Part shown: in pieces, positions 1-11,304 of the stretch
Layout of the letters: each line of letters begins with the position of its first letter
Position numbering within the stretch: position 1 is the first letter of the stretch
NCBI GenBank assembly: GCA_037178675.1
Contig: JAYMGJ010000300.1
Location: 62,001 to 126,000 of the forward strand
Direction: 5' to 3'
Length of the DNA stretch: 64,000 bases
Origin: Scleroderma bovista
Taxonomy: Eukaryota; Basidiomycota; Agaricomycetes; Boletales; Sclerodermataceae
The notes under the pieces: model-generated
Database searches by the model: none
What the model was told of the DNA's origin: nothing
What the model saw: only the letters and a program-made list of their open reading frames with translations
Position numbers and translations under genes: made by a program

Positions 1-108
1 CACGATTCCTTCGAGGCCGAGTCGCCGGGACATCAGATCTGTACGTAAACCCTGACCGAACTCAAGAGACGCCTATGCTCGTCCTCGCATCCTCCCCCCT
101 CGTCCCCC

Positions 109-1377
109 ATGTCGTCCTATGCCCCCGACGAGACTGCCCACGAGCTCTTGTCCGAGGCTGCATGGCTGCAGGGCGCCATCGTCACCTCCGCCATGTACGG
201 CGTCGCACTCACCCTCGCAGCCATGTGCTTCCGCTCCCTCTGGATCCGCATACGCAGTCGCGGTCCAACTTTCAGGAAAGATATCTTTTTCTTTTGCTAC
301 GTCTTTGCCGTCATCTCCTGTGCTACAATCTACAACGTCGCCAATGCTCAAATAACACAACTCGGATTCATCAACCGCCGCAACTATCCAGGCGGTATGT
401 ACCCCGTCCATCCCCACCCATCCCCATTTTACACTCACCATTCGTAGGCCCATCTGCATTTGAAGAAAGCAATTCCTCGATACCAATCAACGTCACGTTC
501 ATTCTCATGGACTGGTTCGCCGACCTCCTCATGGTACGTCTCCCTCTTGCCAACCTCCACTCCCCACCCACTGCTTCCTCTAGATCTGGCGCTGCATAGT
601 CGTATACCGCGATACGAGGTTCCGCATCTTCATCACTATTTTCGGGATTGTCATCTTCCTCGGATGTTTCGGTACGCCATACCATCCTCAGTTAGCCTGT
701 ACTGTCTCATCCCCTTCCCTTCAGTCACCGCTTCCCTGTGGGTCATCACTGTGTCCTTGCCAGCTCAGGCAGGCAACAATTGGATGTCGTATAGTCTCCT
801 CTTTCCCTACCTCAGCGTATCCCTCGCCAGCACCATCTTCATCAGCTGTCTCACCGTCCTCCGATTCTTGTACCACCGTCACCATATATCTCGTGTCCTT
901 GGCCCCAACCACGGAACAATTTATGCTTCGTTTGCAGCCATGATTATCGAGTCTGCTTCTATCTACTCCATTTGCTCCTTGCTCTACATCATCCCCTTTG
1001 CTATCGGCAATCCCCTTGCAAATGCGTTCTTGCAGATGCTTGGTATGGCTCAGGTGAGGGACTGCTTCGCTTCCTTTAGAAAAAGCTAGTCACTCATTCC
1101 CGCTCTCGGAACAAAGGGCATCGCACCGCTCCTCATCATCTATCGCGTCGCTGAAGGGAAAGCATGGTCGGGATCCAATACCGATCAGACCTTAACTTCC
1201 ACCTCATTCCGCATGCATCGAACATCGACCAACCCAACGACGCAAAATAATTCCCATGCCCGCTCAAACCCGCTCAATATCCAGGTTACGTTCGATGTCC
1301 AAAAGAGCACAGACGATTCGGTCGTCAAGTCCACAGAGGATAAGGAAAGGGACTGCCGCGATTGTCATGCCGTATGA
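109..1377 (+). CDS. Multi-pass membrane protein, basidiomycete family
   Basis: Five exons. The introns open with gtatgt (near 395), gtacgt (535), gtacgcc (673) and gtgagg (1054), and all close with AG. The joined protein is about 330 residues with roughly seven hydrophobic segments, beginning with residues around AAWLQGAIVTSAMYGVALTL and ending in a hydrophilic Ser/Thr/Asn-rich tail. The stop is at 1375-1377. The start at 109 was chosen because an in-frame out-of-frame-free exon follows it; the more upstream ATG at 75 lies in another frame. The seven-segment plan with a polar cytoplasmic tail resembles the large receptor-like membrane protein families of Agaricomycetes. I see no motif that fixes a ligand or enzymatic role, so the function is unknown. 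Confidence 0.75.
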
Positions 1378-2072
1378 TCTACCCTTGCAAGTTGCAAATG
1401 AGAGGCACTAGTGGTGCAATGGAGTGCTACATGCCCTTATCGCATTGTGTCGCGACCTGACCTCTCGAAGAGAGCATTCATTATCCTCATGCCACTCCAT
1501 CTTCGGAACGAGTATCGTAATTTATACTTGGTGTACGTGTTCATATCCCTACTTAGCTGATACCCCCGTGCAATCGCCCCACTCATGAGCGAGGGGGGCA
1601 GACAAGAGATAAAAAGCTTTCGTCGGCGCAGTCTTTTCATTTTGTACGGCTAACGTTGCTCTCGTATAGATACCTTAATATTCGTTCTGTATCCATCGAT
1701 CGAGTCCTTATCCTGCGGCAATATCACCTTCGATGCCCGTACGCCCATATGGAAAGCTCTTAGTAGCTCTACTACTCCCACGGGACGTCTGCCCCCGCAT
1801 AACACCCGCGCGCATCAGATTCGGCCATTCGTACGACGGTCGAGACCATATCGGATGCTAGCTTGGTGGCTTGCAGACTAATCGGATGTTAGATGGTTCC
1901 GTGCCGCAGCGGGAAATGCCTTCCTGTCGGTCCCTCTTCTCCACATAGGATAAAAACAGGTGTTATACAACCAATCTCTAGGACGAAACACAAAGTCTAC
2001 ACAGCTAGGAGAACATAACGTTATCAATGATCTTATGCGCACCCCACCCAACCATGCCAATCAGCGACCTCA
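1378..2072. other. Intergenic region, no gene recognised
   Basis: This stretch lies between the 3' end of the membrane protein gene and the 3' end of the hexokinase gene, so the two are convergent. The short open frames here lack splice-consistent continuations and resemble nothing I know. No tRNA, repeat or transposon signal was seen. Confidence 0.5.
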
Positions 2073-4263
2073 TCAAACGCTGGGGTACAGGCCAGCATCC
2101 CGTCTAGCCTTGGTCATCGCTTTGGACAGCCATGTGAACACAACAAAGTTTCAATCACAATGAACAGATCTTACCAGCAATAATCGCGCTGCCAACGCCA
2201 CTGCCATCTTCAGCATGATGAGTGACAATGTTCCTATAACGAAAACAGATAAGCATTTTGGGAGAGATACCAGCAATGTACCGCTTACCGTCCCTTGTCT
2301 CCGAAGATGTCCACGAGACCTTCATGGATGCGATCCGCAAATCCGGGATATTTCTGTTCGGACATGCGACATAAGAAAAAGAAGGAACGCCACCTCCAAA
2401 GGTTAAACATACGTTGTACAAAGAACCATCGGCTCCGACGGAACAGCCCTCGTCCAGATAGCCCATCTTGCTGACAATAGCAGCAATACCACACGAGCTC
2501 AAACGAGCTGCCCGACGACTGATGAGCTTGGCAAGCGCACGGAAGAACTGACGTTCAGCAAGCGTCGTCTCCAGCGCAAAGAAATGCGTGAAGATTCCAA
2601 TAATCATAAGCAACTCATCCGTTGGGTCACTAGAGGTAATCGTCGGACGTGAGGAGCATGACGAGAGAATTATAAATGATGAGATCAATACCTCTCCATC
2701 AAAGACAAAAACGCCGTGTCAAAGCAGTAGGGTTTCTCAAGCTTGTATGTGTTTTGGCCAAGGAACAGAACACCCTCGTCAATCAGTTCGCAGATAACTA
2801 ACCGGCATATTTCTCCAAGATATCGGCCGGAAATGAGTTTCTGAACACGATCACTCAATTACCACGTATGTTTAGTGCCAGAAGACGTACCTCGAATGCT
2901 TGCTCACCAGGCTTGTTCGAACTGTCGTCAACGATGGCGTCATACTTAGTACGAGGCAAATGTTCGTGCTCGAAGGAGTCAAATGCGCCCTTTTAGAACG
3001 TTCCTCAGACCCTAACCATAATCGAAATGTCCAAAAAAGGACATACCCACTCGCAGTTAATGCCCATTTCGGTATTCATGTCAACACCACGGTCTGCAAT
3101 TTTCGGAATGTTCTTGACCCGCTCCATGTACGCGGCATTGCAGCCGGTCCCAAAGATGACGGCGACCTTGGTTTTTGGATTCACATAGTGCGACGCGATG
3201 AGCGTCCCAGTCGTGTCGTTGATCAAAGCCGTCAGCTGAACGCGAAGTTGCTACAGTGCCAGAGGTAAAACGTGACTGCAACCCCAGAAAGTAGGAAATG
3301 GACAGACGTATTTTTCGAGCGATTTCCTAAGCATCTCGGCGACGTCCCGTCCTTCCGTGTTCGGGGCTCCGAAGCCTTTGGTCCATCTTATAAGCTCTCC
3401 GTGGTCGATCCGGTCTTGCCTGAGGAATTCAGATAAGATAACAAATATTTCAAATTCACAAATACTGACGAGCAAGGATACGAGAACTAGGAATCGACGC
3501 CACGTCCATCAGTGCACTTGGTAAAGAAGAGTGTAACATACCGTAAATCCAAGAGGAAGGGACTGGCCGGGCTTCAGCTCACCGGGACCATCGCCAGTGT
3601 TGGATTCGATAAAGGTCTGAAGGCACTCGGCACAGAAGTCAAACAACTTCTGTCCATCGTCTTGTTTTTGTTCTTCGGTGAGACGATATTTCGTCTGAGT
3701 AATTTCGAACTTCCCATCCCCCTGGAGCGTGACAAGACAAACGCGGAGGTTTGTCCCACCTGCATGAGTTGGTGCCATGCCGCGTCAATGCAATGGCCAA
3801 TCGTAGAGCACCGGTGTCGAGAGATATTGTACGCACCCAAGTCGAGTGACAGGTAATCACCCGTCTCCTTTCCGGTGGGCCAACCAAAGACCCACGTAGG
3901 GATCATGGGCTATAAGCATCTCAGTATTCGTGGCGTTGTACGATTGGCAGCGAAGACAAAAGCCTGGGAAATGAAATGGCGCACGCGGTTGATCGACATC
4001 CCGAACAACCCGATATATCGACGGAAGACCGTGGGCGGGCTTCCCTTCGGTTTAATAACAGCACATCTAAACATACGTACCACGATCTGATTCGGCTTTG
4101 CGAGACCCAAGTCCAAGGTCTCCGTGAATGCCTCTACGATCATTCGCATTCGCTGTGGTGTCAGTGTGAACCTGAGGGCGACTGCTGCTTAGCCGACCGC
4201 ATGCATAGCCCCTGATCATGGATGCACTGACAGACTCTCGTATTTCCTCAGGTGATCGGCCAT
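2073..4263 (-). CDS. Hexokinase
   Basis: Phosphorylates glucose and other hexoses with ATP at the first step of glycolysis, in the cytosol. Starting at the ATG at 4263, the exons give MADHLRKYES, then an exon containing EAFTETLDLGLAKPNQIV, then PTWVFGWPTGKETGDYLS. The phosphate-binding motif LDLGGTNLRV follows, with the substrate region LIRWTKGFGAPNTEGRDV, the catalytic-aspartate region LINDTTGTLIASHY and the adenosine-binding region IFGTGCNAAYME. The stop at 2073-2075 was chosen by removing an intron that starts GTAAGATC near 2178; this gives an end of AAMTKARRDAGLYPSV, a typical basidiomycete hexokinase C-terminus. Without that splice the frame closes early at 2155. Many short introns are needed. 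The gene is divergent from the uL14m gene, with a pyrimidine-rich promoter between them. It could equally be named glucokinase; the sequence alone does not separate the two. Confidence 0.93.
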
Positions 4264-4599
4264 CGTTCTGGATTATACGACGATTGGTGACTCGCCCATA
4301 CTTTGTGCGCTGAGAAATGTACCTTTTGGTTGCATGCGGGAGGTCCTCCTCATCGTGAGTTCGGGTGTGTATAGCGAGCGTCTGCCCAGAGGGCAAGATG
4401 ACGCTGCCGCTTCCACGCCGTGATGCAGGCATTGTAGAGAATCAAGTTGCGGGTAAGAGGCAAGGAGGGGGGAAAGATCAAGTGTCAGAAAACGCACTTG
4501 ACCGATATAAGCACCCCGCAACGACCGACGCAGTCCATCGTGGGAAGCGGGGTATTTGTTAATTATTTAATTATTTATTTCCGAGTTCTCTCCATCGAC
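4264..4599. promoter_or_regulatory. Divergent promoter region, hexokinase / uL14m
   Basis: About 335 bp separate the two divergent start codons. There is an AT-rich run (about 4556-4580) just upstream of the uL14m start, and mixed sequence on the hexokinase side. No binding site was identified with confidence. Confidence 0.4.
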
Positions 4600-5107
4600 A
4601 TGATTGGACTCAAAGGATGCCTCAACGTCCGTCTGTCTTGTTCATCGTAAAAAAAAAACCGTTTTGACGAAGTTTTGCAGGTCATTGACAACTCGGGCGC
4701 CCTTGTGGTAGAATGTGTCAACGTCCTCAAGCAAAAGGTCAACAACGGATGGGGCTCTGTTGGAGACGAAATCGTCTGTGTCGTTAAACAGGCTAGACCA
4801 GTATCAGCGGCTGCACAAGCGTCTGCCACCGCCGTTAAAGTGCGCCGTGGTGATGTGCGGCGCGCCGTCATTGTCCGTACGAAAAAACCCGTCCGGAGAC
4901 CCGACGGTCGTTTCATCCGCTTTGACGACAATGCAGCCGTTTTGCTGAACAACAAACGGGAGATGCTCGGAACACGAATTGGTGGCGTCGTCAGTGCAGA
5001 TCTGCGCATGAAGGGGTGGGGTAAGATAGTGAGCCTGGCACCCAAGGTAGGTATTTCTGACATGCTAGGTGTCTTGATTGTGCTCAGCTGGATCCCAGGT
5101 CATATAA
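4600..5107 (+). CDS. MRPL38: Mitochondrial large-subunit ribosomal protein uL14m
   Basis: A structural protein of the mitochondrial ribosome. The first exon encodes [10 protein letters not shown]. It is followed by an intron with a weak GTCCGT donor ending TTTTGCAG at about 4680, after which [17 protein letters not shown] continues. The family core is clear: [44 protein letters not shown] and [14 protein letters not shown] last intron, 5047-5098, joins LAPK to VI-stop, the usual end of this family. Reading through instead would add an unrelated tail. The protein is about 135 residues, the normal length. It lies convergent with ATP3. Confidence 0.92.
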
Positions 5108-5780
5108 CCACGCTATTCGGCAGCACCTCATGTTTGTTCGACCCTTGTACCTAGACCCATGTGTCCGTAATGCTATATCCCGATCACCAGGTGCTCTCCT
5201 AAGCAAGCTCTTTTTCGAGTATCCTGGCAGTGGGTCAGAATACCGAAATGACCTCATGCGAAACAAATCTCGAGATTTTTGTGTAAAGAGGCCACAATCC
5301 GAACCCTAGAGCTCAAGTAGAGAGGTTTATTTGAAAATGCTTTGATGCTGTCCATAGACATTTCTTAACTTTACAGAATCTTTCACCCAGGTCGATGTGA
5401 AGCGTACTCGTGGGACATTCCCGTATCACGCAAACGTTTCAGATTTCAAATTTCAAAGGTTGTGAGATGTATGGGGTGACAATTACATACGGTGCAGCTC
5501 ATTCACCTAAGACTAACCAGAGACTGTCATGGCGGGGATTTGCATGAAACTGTCGTGAAGGTTGTCAAACATTGAGGACAACTCACTGGCGAGTTCACCA
5601 AGTTATATGACAAGTGAAATGCTGTAACATCTAACTTGAAGTGATCGCCGCCACTTGAACATCAACGCCAGCACTGACTGAAAGCTTCACACAAACCTAG
5701 CGATGGCAAAGGAACGCGAGTTGTCTCACAACTATGTAATATAGAGCAAGGGCCTGTAGTCTATGTGACAATAAAGGTAT
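5108..5780. other. Intergenic region between convergent genes
   Basis: This stretch holds the presumed 3' untranslated regions of uL14m and ATP3. I see no further coding exon, RNA gene or repeat in it. Confidence 0.5.
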
Positions 5781-6932
5781 TTACAGAGCACTTGCACCTG
5801 ATTTCCGTGGCAGGTGAGTGATTATAAATAGAGAGAAGCAATGGACACAAACCAGTAATAATGTCGACCAACTCGTTGGTGATGGCGGCTTGGCGACCAC
5901 GGTTGTACTGTAGTGTCAATCTGTTGATCATATCCTTTGCGTTCTTTGATGCATTGTCCATGGCATTGCGACTATCACAGAACGAGGTGAACAATCGTGA
6001 ACGAACAAATAAAAGTTAACCCACCGAGCACTCTGTTCACAGGCATGAGCCTCAACAAGCGCAGCGTAGATAGCGTTGGCAAGTGAAAACTCGGCGAGGT
6101 CCTTGGTGAAATCATCCTCCATTTCGTATGCACGGAATCCAGCTGGTAAACAGTTAGCCAGGTAGTAAGAAAGGAAATGCATGTACTGACGAGATTCCTT
6201 CAGAAACTTCTCATTGGCAACTTCGACAGTGGCAGGCTCGTAAGAAAGTGCCGAGATGAACTTGTTGTACACAATGGCAATGGTATCGTATTCAACACCG
6301 CTCTTCACGATCAGGTCGGCTACCCCAGCCGCATCAGAAAACGTAGGGACGTCACGGCCAATCTGGTTGAAAGTCAAGGCCATGTTCTTTCCAAGCACAC
6401 GAGCTAGCTGCCCCTTCGATTTGTCACCAACAACCATGATCTGAGAGTTGGGGTCAGCTTGCTCCGGATCAGCCAGTGCGCGACGGGTGGCTTTGGTGAC
6501 AGAAGAGTGGATACCACCACAGAGACCCTTGTCCGACGAAACGACAACGAAGAGTTTGCGCTTTGCGGGTGTTTCCGGCGATGTATGTAGGAAGATTTCT
6601 GTAACACAAGTGAGTTACGAACCAGCGCGGAGGGATATGCGGACCGCACCAGAATTGGCAACGCCGTACTGCTTGCCGGCTTGCATAGCGCGCTGCGCTT
6701 TTGCAAGCTTTGTCGACGCAATCATCTTCATCGACTGTACAATACAGACACGGTCAAGGTGCGGTTCTATTATGCAGAACATGCATACCTTTGTGATTTT
6801 CTCGATGTTTCTGACCGACTTGAGTCGCAGCTCGATTTCGCGCAGGGTAGCCATGTTGCGGGCATTTTGGGGAGCTGTGCCCAGCGCCGGACGCTGAGAC
6901 GCGATGCGGGCGAGCGAACTCCTTGCAAACAT
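5781..6932 (-). CDS. ATP3: F1F0 ATP synthase gamma subunit, mitochondrial
   Basis: The rotating central stalk of mitochondrial ATP synthase. The start at 6932 gives a basic amphipathic presequence ([15 protein letters not shown]), fitting mitochondrial import. The family hallmarks follow: [37 protein letters not shown], then [18 protein letters not shown]. The C-terminal rotor helix has [18 protein letters not shown], then [17 protein letters not shown] final small exon (stop 5781-5783) supplies GASAL, which completes the conserved C-terminus after an intron opening GTTTGTG. An upstream in-frame ATG would add about 30 residues before the presequence and was not used. The gene is divergent from eIF2-beta across about 160 bp. 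Confidence 0.95.
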
Positions 6933-7095
6933 TGAAAACTGGTGGAAAGTCTGGCCAACGTCGGGAAACCACGGCTGCGTGCGGGCGGAGATACAAAAGT
7001 GGTGCCGAGAATCAATCTCCGCCACAATCTCGGCATCTGATAACTCGATCTAGTGGAGTCATTGATCATAAACGACTCTTGCGATTCACGCGAAA

Positions 7096-8321
7096 ATGAC
7101 CACCGAAGAGCCTTTGTTTGACCCTTCACTCAAGAAGAGAAAGAAGAAGACTGTCGCGTTCACAGAGGACCCGTTGGGCGCCGATGCCGACCCTACGACC
7201 CCTGCACCGACCACGATCGACACTCATACCACGGATGGCAGCGCCGTCGACTTGGGCCCTACTACCCTACATGAGCAGATGAAGCGGAACCAGGATGCTC
7301 AGAATGACGATGCTGCAGGCGAGGGCAAGGAGGCAGATGATTTCAAGTCCATGTTTCCAGATGGCCTTAAGAAAAAGAAGAAGAAAGACATCCCAATGGA
7401 CCTCGTGAGGATCGCAATTTATCTCTCTTGAACGTGATTCCAACTTCATTGTCAGGGTGAGGATGGTTCTACCACATCCACACCAGCAGCTGCACCGACA
7501 GAGGACCTTGATTTCTCTGATATGAAAAAGAAGAAAAAATCTAGCAAGAAGAAGGCTATGGAGGAGTTTGAGAAGGAGCTCAGCGAAGTTAAAGCAAAGG
7601 AGGACGTAGAAGATGTCGAAGTCGACGACGGAGAACACTTGTACGACATTGATGAAGCAGAGCTCGGCGACGACCCATTTGCTCGGGCACCCACTGGATT
7701 GGATAGCGGCACTGAACCCTGGCTCAACAGTGATCGCGATTACACCTATGAAGAAGTGTGCCAGCTCACCTCTGATTAGCCCCAATCTATGTTAACGAGA
7801 TATCTAGCTCCTTCAACGGTTTTACGTGTCTCTTCACGCGTCAAATCCGTCGTTACTTACCTCCACGGGGAAACGATACACGATCGCCCCCCCGCAAATT
7901 CTCAGAGAAGGTGTACGACGTTCCATATTTGCCAATCTTGCAGATATCTGCAGGCGTATGCACCGTCCATCAGAGCATGTCATCCAGTTCCTATTTGCTG
8001 AGATGGGGACGACTGGATCCGTGGATGGTATGGGACGGTTGGTTATCAAGGGTCGTTTCCAACCCAAACAAGTGGAAAATGTCCTCCGTCGATACATCGG
8101 TGGGTTTCTTCACTTTCCGGTGCTCAGAACAATGTCGCTGAAATTTCCTAGTCGAGTATGTTACATGCAAGACTTGCAAGTCGCCAGACACACTTCTGAC
8201 AAAGGAGAACCGTATATTCTTCATATCCTGTGAATCGTGTGGTTCACGGCGCTCGGTCAACACCATCAAGAGTGGTTACCAGGCTCAAGTCGGGAAGAGG
8301 AGCAAAAACAAGGCTGCATGA
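7096..8321 (+). CDS. SUI3: Translation initiation factor eIF2 beta subunit
   Basis: Part of the eIF2 complex that brings initiator Met-tRNA to the 40S ribosome. The N-terminal half is acidic and carries three lysine blocks ([22 protein letters not shown]), the known contacts for eIF5 and eIF2B. The folded core begins at SDRDYTYEE, which is spliced to [17 protein letters not shown]. It contains [15 protein letters not shown] and [14 protein letters not shown]. The C-terminal zinc ribbon shows [13 protein letters not shown] and [14 protein letters not shown], a C-x2-C/C-x2-C arrangement. The stop is at 8319-8321. It is convergent with the CAF-1 subunit gene. Confidence 0.95.
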
Positions 8322-8561
8322 GGCCGCTGCTTGTACCACCTGTACTAGTTCACGATGGTGTATGATCCTGGCAAGACCGTATAGCATTCGCATTGAATAT
8401 TAATACATGCAAGATGTAGAACAGTGGGCATAAACACTCGCGAGCTGAGACCAAGTCATTGGCTAAGAGATGCCACCTTAAATATACACTAAAATGACCT
8501 ATAAAGTAGAGTTGTCGTGGACCAAGAAGCAGCATCGATAACTCAATTCATGATCGTTCAT

Positions 8562-11077
8562 TCATTCTCCAAGCTCCCCCACGCGTGTCAGAGCGAGGCG
8601 ACGCTTTTTCTTCGGGGGCTGGACATCATCAGCTCGCTTTTCCTGGGAAACTCCAGTGGGGGAAGCGTCAAACGGAGCACCCCGCGAAGGGCCATCCATA
8701 TTTTGTGTAGTGACAGCAGGCTGTTCACCTCGCTTTGCTGGGACTATTGGCGGGGTAATAATAGGTAGCGCTGAGATAGAGGGAGTAGATGCCACAGTGA
8801 GAGGTACAGAATTGTGGTGTGCAATAGACTGGAGCTGAAGGGTGGATTGTTGCGTGTGATGCGAGGGAAGAATCTCGTCGAATATGACGATCGTGCAATA
8901 CCCATCCCTTGATGACATGATGAGACACTGACCATCAGGAGACCTGTCCGGTGATTAATGGGCGAACAGTCGAGAACATTTATTTTGACATACCATGACA
9001 TATCCGTGAACTCATCGTAGTGCAATTTCGTGAGAAGACACACGGGACCAGCTTGCTGCGTATCATAGATCGCAACAGTGTCCATAGTCAGCACGGCGTA
9101 AAGCATACGATAAGGCAGGGCAAAGACGGAGCCTGAGTTGGCAGGCGCGGGGACAGCGGGGGTAGAGGGCTTGGACGACGGAGAGGGTGTTGGCGGGTTC
9201 AGCGGGTGCGGAGCCAGTAATGTCATCGTGGAGGAAGCATCCGGGGGCAAGGGTGAAGGGGCAGCTATTGATGCGACGGAAGCACCCTTCTCTGTCCGCG
9301 GAGAAGGTGTCAGGACATCGCTGGCCTTGCCCAGGATATCAATGCCTTCTTTTCCCTTTTCCAACTTGGCAACCTCTGGCTCACCCGATCTCTCCGCACC
9401 GGCCACGGCATTTCGAAACTCATACAAAATCGGAGAGAAGCGGACGGCCACACTCGCTTTCTTGTGACCAGGTAGCTGTGCAATAGGGGGACGGGCAAAA
9501 TTAGCCCGCGAGTAGATGAACACCGAGGACGCAGAGTTAGGATTGGTAGACTCATTGACGATGTCTGAAGATCGAGATTTTTTCTTTTGAGGTGTTTCTT
9601 CGGTCTTCTTAGGCTCTGGCGGGAATGAAGGATCCTCGAACTGCCCAGCCGGAGTCAGAAGTAAGCCACCATCAGGGCTGAATGTCAGACGTCTGAAAAA
9701 GTTTGTAAAACTCTCGTCACCGTATAACTTGATGGTCGACCAAGCTGGCGAGGGAAGGGCACGGATCGCAGGGAGCGGAGGCATGGGCGAGGGTGACCTC
9801 CCGTATCTCGAGAAATGAGATGGAGAACCCGGGGCATTTGAACCACTAAATGATGACCGCCGGGACGAAGGACGGTCGAAGGTAGGCGGGGGAAACATGG
9901 TAGATGGTGTACTGGCCACAGATGCAGCAGGCGTCAGAGGCCCGTGGCTAGCAGAGAACAACATATCCTCCTTGTGATCAGTCGTGATGACCGACTCCAC
10001 ATCGCTCACAGATTCTCGTCGGACACTCTTTCCGCGGCCTTGGGAGCTTGGTGTCCGGCTATGACTGTAGGACATGCGTGTATTCTTTCCTATTGCATGA
10101 GCCTCGAAGGACCCTTGTTTCGTCGAGATCCGGTATACGTGCATCGACCTGTCGCTGCTTTGCGTCGCAATATACTCGTTCAACGGGTCCCACGCAACGC
10201 CCTGCACATAGTGGTTGTGCTCCGCAATTTCGTGGACACATTTACCTGAACCCTGGATTGATCATCTCCCCCAGGTATGTTAGATCGCGGCTCACCATCC
10301 GTGGCTGTGAAGACACGAGCACAATTGTCTGTGCTGCCAGCTAGAATGTATTCCCCGTTAGGGCTCCACGCCAGATCATAGACTTGCATCGTCGTGCATC
10401 TGTCAGCTAGTTCATCATGACCCCTTCTCGTACAAAAAATGAAATGCGTGTACCTGAATGTCGTGCGAGGCTTCCAGTACTCCTTTTCGTATTGCAATTC
10501 GTCGGTGGATAAATCCCCCCCATACGTGGCAGTCGGGGGTGTGTTGGACTGCACCCACACAATGATCATGCCGTCTACATGGGAGTTACAACGGATATAC
10601 CAATAACCCCCGGTCTATACGTACCATCTCCCGCGGATGCGACAAGTTCTCCTGAAAGAAGCCGTGCTTTAGCATTGTCAATAAATCCGGTCAATGTGTG
10701 CGCCTACCGTTGGGCGACCAACGAGCCACATTGACGGGGGCGGTGTGGCGACTCAGTGTCGCAAGATATTCGATACGAGGTGGGCGTGCAATGGCATTGT
10801 CCACAGTGTCTGCTAGGGCAGGCGGCAATATATTCGGATACACCATCCAGATCTAACCATGGCAAAGCAAGAGCGAATAAAAAGGGTGGGTAGGCGCGTA
10901 GAAAACACGACACACCCTGACATGGTTGTCTTCCCCGCCTGTTGCGAGCTTGTATGATTGGGCAGCGAAGTTCTTCTCTTGCAATGGACGCGCTTTTTTG
11001 AATGGAATTGGTTGAAAGTCGCAGGTCGAGATGGGCTTTGAGTCGTGCCACCGTATCTCGAGGGTACGGTAGCGCAT
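8562..11077 (-). CDS. CAC2: Chromatin assembly factor 1 WD40 subunit (p60/Cac2)
   Basis: The middle subunit of the CAF-1 histone H3-H4 chaperone, which deposits nucleosomes behind the replication fork in the nucleus. The start at 11077 gives MRYRTLEIRWHDSKPISTCD, the family's characteristic opening. WD repeats are seen as LATGGEDNHVRV, RHTAPVNVARWSPN, VYDLAWSPNGEYILAGSTDN, VQGVAWDPLNEYIATQSSDR and, late, DMSWSPDGQCLIMSSRDGYC. Between the repeats lies a long Ser/Pro-rich insertion (roughly 8.9-9.9 kb) that is common in fungal orthologues. The tail is basic (PPKKKRRLALTRV). At least six introns are present, one splitting DMS-W at about 8990. The stop is at 8562-8564. Confidence 0.92.
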
Positions 11078-11304
11078 GTTGAATACTCGTCTAACTGATT
11101 GCGTCGGAGATACTGTCTCAGTTGGAATGTCGAGCGCACAAAACTGAGTCGTTGAAAGGAGTAAACAGGATGGATTATAAGCCGTTCTCCTGTTTACTAG
11201 ACATGAGACGGCCTAGGCCTAATGGGTAGTTACCACGTTCGTAAAGTTGCGTAAAGTAGCAAAATGTACGACAAGGCAAGAAACAACAGTAGATATCATG
11301 GTCG